Positions 58,156 to 64,000 of a stretch of 64,000 nt of DNA are shown here, in pieces. Numbering within the stretch: position 1 is the stretch's first letter; every line of letters begins with the position of its first letter. The stretch is taken from positions 180,055 through 244,054 of the forward strand of contig NMRB01000719.1 of assembly GCA_002633025.1 (NCBI GenBank), written 5' to 3'. Source of the DNA: Notospermus geniculatus. Its lineage: Eukaryota > Nemertea > Pilidiophora > Heteronemertea > Lineidae. Made by a program: the position numbers and the translations under genes. The notes under the pieces are model-generated. The model worked only from the letters and a program-made list of their open reading frames with translations. It was not told the DNA's origin and ran no database searches.

Positions 58156-58379
58156 GGTTTTACACACATGCTCTGTCAAGGTTTTACCTCAGGGCTACAA
58201 TGATGGTGATGTTACCTCTTTAAGGCCGGGCCTACATATACGGAGATGGAGACACACTTCTCTTGGATTTTTTCTTTGAAATTTTCTTTCTCCTGTCGGG
58301 TTGTTTGGTGGAGATCGGATGGGGCAAAAATGTACAGTTGTTGACAGACATACAGGCGACGGATTTGTATTTCAGTCAT

Positions 58380-58503
58380 TAATGGGTCATATGAATAAAG
58401 ACTAGTAAATGCTTTTACTTGAATTTTGCAATACAAATGCACTATGCAATGCTGTACAAATCTGAAGTAAAAGCATTTGCTTGTCTTTATTCATATGACC
58501 CAT
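58380..58503. mobile_element. Short palindromic MITE
   Basis: TGGGTCATATGAATAAAGAC near 58383 is mirrored by GTCTTTATTCATATGACCCA, arms about 40 bp. Confidence 0.8.
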
Positions 58504-58924
58504 TGACTTTCTTTTCAGCAGATTCAAATCATTACACTTGTTGATCGAAAAAAAACCAGTTTGACAACTGAACTTTCAAACTTTCTCGGATATTTGGTAC
58601 GCAGTGAAGGTGTGACGAATTTCAGTTCCTCGTTGGCAAAACCGACGAGTCGAATTGCTTGGTGAAGGCAGGCGGACGGCAGGCCTGACGAAACAACAGC
58701 AGTAAAATACCACAATTTGCCACATGTAAGTTTTTCTGACTTTTCTATTTAAAAGTTCGAGGGAAATTTGTTTCCTCGGGCTATCGTGTTGCGACGTTTC
58801 GTGTCCCGTTGATGTGAAGGGCTTGTGCAAAGGTGAGCTGGCCGCACACTGCCCTTGGCGGCCATGGTTTGACCGACCCCTTATTTCTGGGCATCATCTT
58901 CAAACGTCGCCGTCCTGACATGAT

Positions 58925-60060
58925 TTTTAGCTCACCCGTGAGCTCTTACAATGGTGCAGCGTCCGTCGTCCGGCGTCGTCCGTCGTCGTCGTCGTCCGTT
59001 AGCAGGGCACGTTTTGTAACCGCTGGGGCTGTTGATCTGAAACTTGGTACATATACACTGTATACCCCTAGGTCAGATGACCTATGACACCAAGTTTCGG
59101 TCCGATTCGATTCTTGGCTTGGCTTCCAGGTGGCCAAAACCAAAAACACAAAAAGTGCAAGAACTCCTGAACTAATGACTTGATCATCTCCAAATTTTTA
59201 TCATAGGTGTATCGTATTAGGATACATAACATATGTAACGGGTTTTTGATTTGACCTACTTTTCAAGGTCACAGAGGTCAAAATTCGACAAAAGTAACGA
59301 ACCTGCCACAGTTCTTCATTATTTCACCGAGCATCTTCATATCTTGCATAAACGTGTATTAGAGGGGTACCTTCAAAATTACCGAGATTCGGCCCGATCG
59401 GACATCCAATATGGCCGCCAGGTGGCGTAACCTGAAAATCTTCCAAGTGCTATATAACTCTGCTTGACCCAGAGTGCTCAAACTTGATATTTACCTCCCT
59501 CTAGATGACCTTTACAAGCACGTCAAATTTCGGCCTGATTAAACTTCCAATATGGCCACCAGGTGGCGTAACCCGAAAATCATCAAATGTGCTATAACTC
59601 AGGAATGACTTGACCCAGAGCGATCAAATTTGATATGTACCTCCTACTAGATGACTTTTACAAGCACGTCAAATTTCGACTTGATTGAGATTCCAATATG
59701 GCCGCCAGGTGGCGTAACCCAAAAATCATCAAATGTACTATAACTCAGGAACGACGTGACCCAGAGCAATCAAACTTGATATTTACCTCCTTCTAGATGA
59801 CCTTTACAAGCACGTCAAATTTCGGCCTGATTAAACTTACAATATGGCCGCCAGGTGGCGTAACCCGAAAATCATCAAATGTGCTATAACTCAGGAACGA
59901 CTTGACCCAGAGCACTCAAATGTGCTATGTGGGTCCCTCTAGATGACCTTTATGTGCATGTGACGTTTTGGCCCGATCGGACATCCAATATGGCCGCCAG
60001 GTGGCATAACCCAACAGTCATTGAAGTCCTGCAACTTGGGAATGACTTGACCCAGATTAC
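58925..60060 (+). repeat. Degenerate dispersed repeat with internal units of about 180 bp
   Basis: Starts with TTTTAGCTCACCCGTGAGCT and a CGTCGT run, then 4-5 degenerate repeats of CCAATATGGCCGCCAGGTGG, CATCAAATGTGCTATAACTC and CTAGATGACCTTTACAAGCA. This layout is common in several marine invertebrate genomes; the class is not assigned here. Confidence 0.75.
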
Positions 60061-60393
60061 TCATAACTGACATCACGGACCTGTATACTGGTCCGTGCTG
60101 ACATGTACCTCGCTTTGTCATTACACTATTACATGTATGTCCAAACGGGTGAGCACATGGTCCATGGACCATTTCATTAAAATCCTGACATGTCTTTGTA
60201 GACTCTGATATGTTTATTAAATCCGTGACATGTTTTCTTTTAAATCCTAACATGTTTTTTTGTAACTCCTGAATAGATTTGTCAAATTCTGACATGATTT
60301 TATAGATTTCTGACAAATTTCTGTTATTCCTGACGTGGTGTTCTGTCCTGACATTTCTTCCGCTTTGGCTTGCCATANAACTTTGAACGCAAA

Positions 60394-60543
60394 ATGAATA
60401 AAGGACGTGGACGCCATCGACCAAGAAAACAACGAGAGGTTGTAAAGGAACCAGGATTTTGCACGAAATATTGGAAGTATTTTCTGGCTGCAGTTATTGT
60501 TGTGGCTCTATCAGTTGCTGTTGCACTGATTGCACAATCATAA
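60394..60543 (+). CDS. Candidate 49-aa single-pass membrane microprotein
   Basis: ATG at 60394 in AAAATGA context, TAA at 60541-60543. About 29 strongly basic/polar residues (MNKGRGRHRPRKQREVV, then GFCTKYWKYF) are followed by one hydrophobic helix (FLAAVIVVALSVAVALIA) and a two-residue end. This is the layout of a tail-anchored or single-pass micropeptide. No family recognised. It lies in gene-poor DNA directly after a dispersed repeat, and there is an ambiguous base 16 bp upstream. It could also be a last exon whose upstream part I do not see. Confidence 0.4.
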   Translation: MNKGRGRHRPRKQREVVKEPGFCTKYWKYFLAAVIVVALSVAVALIAQS

Positions 60544-61197
60544 AGTCTACTATTGTTATTGAATCAAGGACAAAGTTACTGTTTGTTTAGCTGTTTTATT
60601 TCAGAAATAGAGTCTGTGGTGACCAATTTGCAGGGGGCTAAATTTGCTATTTGAATGGTTGGAGACTTTTTGTATGTACTCAGGTTTGTCAGGAAAAGGA
60701 TTCATCCTTTTAACACTTTTGAACTTGTGCTAAATTTCTATGGTTGTTATTTAAGATGCAGCAATATGATTTAACTGCACTTTACAGATAATCAGTAAAA
60801 GGGACTTACCGGTAATGGTGGTTAGCATGCCCAACAGTTTTTGCCAATCATCAGGATGTCTGGTTTTCTGGCCTTGGGCTCCTTCTAGTGCGACTACCAG
60901 TACAGCTACATTAGCTCAGACCACAAGAACTTGTCTATATATTCGATTTTCATGATAGTGTTCAAAAGATGACATAAACAGGCATGTGAGAATCTCATTT
61001 AAAGATTTGGGGCTTGTTTCAAAAAGTGACTTTAGCTAATGGTACCTTTAACCAAATGGAAAATGCATTGAAGTTGATGGTACCATTAGCTTAAAGTCAC
61101 TTTATGAAACAAGCCCTTGGTCTCCAACAGTGCTTTGAAGATAAGAGATGTGCATTTGATATGCAGTGCATGGATAATGGTTAAAGTATCATTTGTA
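60544..61197. other. Intergenic with a short palindrome
   Basis: 61011-61116 is a hairpin: GGGCTTGTTTC...AAGTGACTTTAGCTAATGG mirrored by CCATTAGCTTAAAGTCACTT...GAAACAAGCCC. No gene. Confidence 0.6.
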
Positions 61198-62395
61198 TTT
61201 GCATAGTTGGCTTTCAACATCTAAAGTTCAGTCTTTTTACTGAAGGAATCATATCTTCAGGTGTTAGCAGTTAATCAGCGAAGGTACATTGTATTTGCAT
61301 GAAGTGAAATGTCAGGCTATTGTGCTAGGTCAAAAAGAAGGGAATAAACTGTTCTGTGATTCAGAATTTATTGATGTGATTTATTTGTGTCATTCACTCC
61401 ACATTTGGGCCCAGAAATGTCCTGTTTGACTGTGAGACCTTTCCTGAATTGGAACTTGCTTTCCCTCCTCCATTGTCTCTGGTGCACCATTCAGCATTGA
61501 GGAACCAATACATGCTGGGCAGTTTGGCACTAGTGCAATAGGTTGAGTGTCACGACTTGTGTTCAAGAGGACCGGAGGTTCGTTGTCCTATAAAGTCACC
61601 AAATTGTACTCTGATAAGTGGTTGGGACGGATCAGATCAGGTGATGCCCTGAATGCTCCCATCCTGAATTCTCCAGCGGCGAGGTTTGGTAGAGAGGTGA
61701 AGCACACAGTGAAGCGCTATTATAATGGTGGCATACAACTCCACCTACGAAGAATGCAAATGGTGAACGACAGTCAGGCCTAATTGTTAGGCCGACGCCT
61801 GTTCTCTTTCCACAAGTACCCATCCACCTTTGAAGAGGTAGGCCTACTTCACATCCGATCGATCACAGACCGTTACAGCACAATGCGCGCCGGGCGATCC
61901 CGTAGTCGACAGGTGTTTGCCTGATGCTCAACAGGCATCGAACACACGAAATTAAATGGCTGTGGTCTCCTAAAGCCGTCATTTTCTCGACTTTGATACT
62001 GCGCGGCAGAGCAACTGAAAGAGAAACCGCAAAAAAAAGGTATTAAAAGGTATTTTATTGAAATCTGTCACGTGTTCTCCTCGCGCGCGGAAAAATCACT
62101 CCTTCCTCAAGTTGATACTGCGTCCATCGGCCATCCTGCTCTGACGGTGGTTATTTCCACCGACAAGACGTCTGCAAAAAGACTCGGCATAAAGGTAGAG
62201 ATTTATAGGTATGAGTTAGAGAAACGTCCAAAAAATGTTGGGATGCCTAAATAACACGGATTTAAGTTGTCCGATTCAGGTCCGTAAAAATCCATCAAAT
62301 GGACTTGTGGGTTGTCGTGTCCGGAAAACTAGGGGCAAACGGACTGGAAACGGACAGGATCCCCGCAGGATCCGTGCGCCAATGAATCGCGCTTA

Positions 62396-62526
62396 AGGGC
62401 TGATTCATACTCGCTTGCGGACCGTCAAGCGCATAAAACTGATCGCAGGTTTCCACGACGTGAATGTGCACACGCAGTGAAATTGATCATAGTCGGCGCA
62501 AAATCCGGATGGAGTATGAATCAGCC
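62396..62526. mobile_element. Element Y (MITE), present in both arms
   Basis: Ends AGGGCTGATTCATACTC / GAGTATGAATCAGCC, joined to its neighbours by TTA on each side. A mirror copy lies at 62672-62802. A truncated element X (compare 7176-7317) precedes it. Confidence 0.8.
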
Positions 62527-62529
62527 TTA

Positions 62530-62668
62530 AGCCTAGCGCACATTTGCGACAAAACTCAATCCGTTAGGGGTGTCTGGCCCGGCTGAATGACGAGTCGACA
62601 GCGTTGGGTCAGTCGACTTTAAAAACACCCCTAACGCATTGAGTTTTGCCGCAAATGTGCGCTAGGCT
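62530..62668. mobile_element. Element Z, centre of the palindrome
   Basis: Inverted ends AGCCTAGCGCACATTTGCG / CGCAAATGTGCGCTAGGCT run inward to CGTTAGGGGTGT / AACACCCCTAACG around a non-palindromic loop (about 62577-62621). The two ends differ at a few bases, unlike the outer arms. Confidence 0.85.
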
Positions 62669-64000
62669 TAAGGCTGATTCATACTCCGTCCGGATTTTGC
62701 GCCGACTATGATCAATTTCACTGCGTGTGCACATTCACGTCGTGGAAACCTGCGATCAGTTTTATGCGCTTGACGGTCCGCAAGCGAGTATGAATCAGCC
62801 CTTAAGCGCGATTCATTGGCGCACGGATCCTGCGGGGATCCTGTCCGTTTCCAGTCCGTTTGCCCCTAGTTTTCCGGACACGACAACCCACAAGTCCATT
62901 TGATGGATTTTTACGGACCTGAATCGGACAACTTAAATCCGTGTTATTTAGGCATCCCAACATTTTTTGGACGTTTCTCTAACTCATACCTATAAATCTC
63001 TACCTTTATGCCGAGTCTTTTTGCAGACGTCTTGTCGGTGGAAATAACCACCGTCAGAGCAGGATGGCCGATGGACGCAGTATCAACTTGAGGAAGGAGT
63101 GATTTTTCCGCGCGCGAGGAGAACACGTGACAGATTTCAATAAAATACCTTTTAATACCTTTTTTTTGCGGTTTCTCTTTCAGTTGCTCTGCCGCGCAGT
63201 ATCAAAGTCGAGAAAATGACGGCTTTAGGAGACCACAGCCATTTAATTTCGTGTGTTCGATGCCTGTTGAGCATCAGGCAAACACCTGTCGACTACGGGA
63301 TCGCCCGGCGCGCATTGTGCTGTAACGGTCTGTGATCGATCGGATGTGAAGTAGGCCTACCTCTTCAAAGGTGGATGGGTACTTGTGGAAAGAGAACAGG
63401 CGTCGGCCTAACAATTAGGCCTGACTGTCGTTCACCATTTGCATTCTTCGTAGGTGGAGTTGTATGCCACCATTATAATAGCGCTTCACTGTGTGCTTCA
63501 CCTCTCTACCAAACCTCGCCGCTGGAGAATTCAGGATGGGAGCATTCAGGGCATCACCTGATCTGATCCGTCCCAACCACTTATCAGAGTACAATTTGGT
63601 GACTTTATAGGACAACGAACCTCCGGTCCTCTTGAACACAAGTCGTGACACTCAACCTATTGCACTAGTGCCAAACTGCCCAGCATGTATTGGTTCCTCA
63701 ATGCTGAATGGTGCACCAGAGACAATGGAGGAGGGAAAGCAAGTTCCAATTCAGGAAAGGTCTCACAGTCAAACAGGACATTTCTGGGCCCAAATGTGGA
63801 GTGAATGACACAAATAAATCACATCAATAAATTCTGAATCACAGAACAGTTTATTCCCTTCTTTTTGACCTAGCACAATAGCCTGACATTTCACTTCATG
63901 CAAATACAATGTACCTTCGCTGATTAACTGCTAACACCTGAAGATATGATTCCTTCAGTAAAAAGACTGAACTTTAGATGTTGAAAGCCAACTATGCAAA

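Larger units (their letters stand above)
61198..64000. repeat. Giant palindrome (arms at least 1.4 kb)
   Basis: The right end of the window is the reverse complement of 61198 onward. Paired positions always sum to 125198 (61198/64000, 61547/63651, 62072/63126, 62254/62944), so there is no indel in about 1.3 kb per arm, including an identical run of eight A/T at about 62033 and its mirror. The centre is a small inverted-repeat element whose two ends do differ slightly. The right arm is cut by the window edge. Confidence 0.97.

Noticed and set aside
61547-63651. ORFs 61547-61783 and 62072-62254 and their mirror copies as duplicated genes
   Set aside because: Identical only because of the palindrome; no domain, poor start context and no splice or poly(A) signals.

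Overview
The window is animal nuclear DNA: genes are split by GT-AG introns with consistent phases, last exons carry AATAAA signals, and introns and intergenic DNA are full of short inverted-repeat elements, tRNA-derived sequences and satellites. The gene content (a BTBD19 orthologue, an XK-related protein, Rac-like GTPases, a local rhodopsin-like GPCR family, modular LamG/FN3 exons) fits a marine invertebrate of lophotrochozoan or invertebrate-deuterostome type. The sequence alone does not let me name the phylum. Four ambiguous bases (16918, 22219, 35591, 60378) suggest a draft assembly.

Region 1 (1-20.5 kb) is a tandem cluster of one rhodopsin-like GPCR family built on a three-exon plan (TM1-2, TM3-4, TM5-7). 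Copy A is cut by the window edge (1-909). Copies B (4451-6372) and D (17130-18670) are intact. Copies C (8301-10293) and E (19197-20422) each carry a frame-breaking change near the end of exon 1. A remnant lies at 11604-12590. Two complete Rac/Rho-like small GTPase genes sit between the receptors (1689-2633 minus; 13284-14535 plus). A tRNA-like block and a conserved proximal block recur upstream of the receptors, so the duplication unit included upstream DNA. Exon 3 is far more alike between copies than the introns are, which suggests gene conversion.

Region 2 (20.5-28.5 kb) is mostly repeats, with weak traces of a secreted cysteine-rich gene. Region 3 (28.6-42.1 kb) is one ten-exon gene for an unrecognised, largely disordered 728-residue protein. 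Its introns hold a 211-bp tandem array, a 32-bp minisatellite, a 1.1-kb foldback and several MITEs. An opsin-like TM7 fragment lies antisense in one intron.

Region 4 (42.9-49.5 kb) has BTBD19 (plus) and an XK-related membrane protein (minus) in convergent, almost touching arrangement. Region 5 (51.1-55.6 kb, minus) is a LamG/FN3 gene with eight phase 1-1 FN3 exons from pairwise duplication; one has an internal in-frame deletion and one a frameshift.

Region 6 (55.7-64 kb) is repeat-rich, with a short candidate membrane microprotein (60394-60543). It ends in a very large, apparently identical palindrome (61198-64000, centre 62599) that runs off the window.

At least seven MITE-like elements have a 3-bp TTA/TAA target duplication, the signature of PIF/Harbinger transposition, and several are nested. 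No transposase, CRISPR array or prokaryotic-type system is visible.
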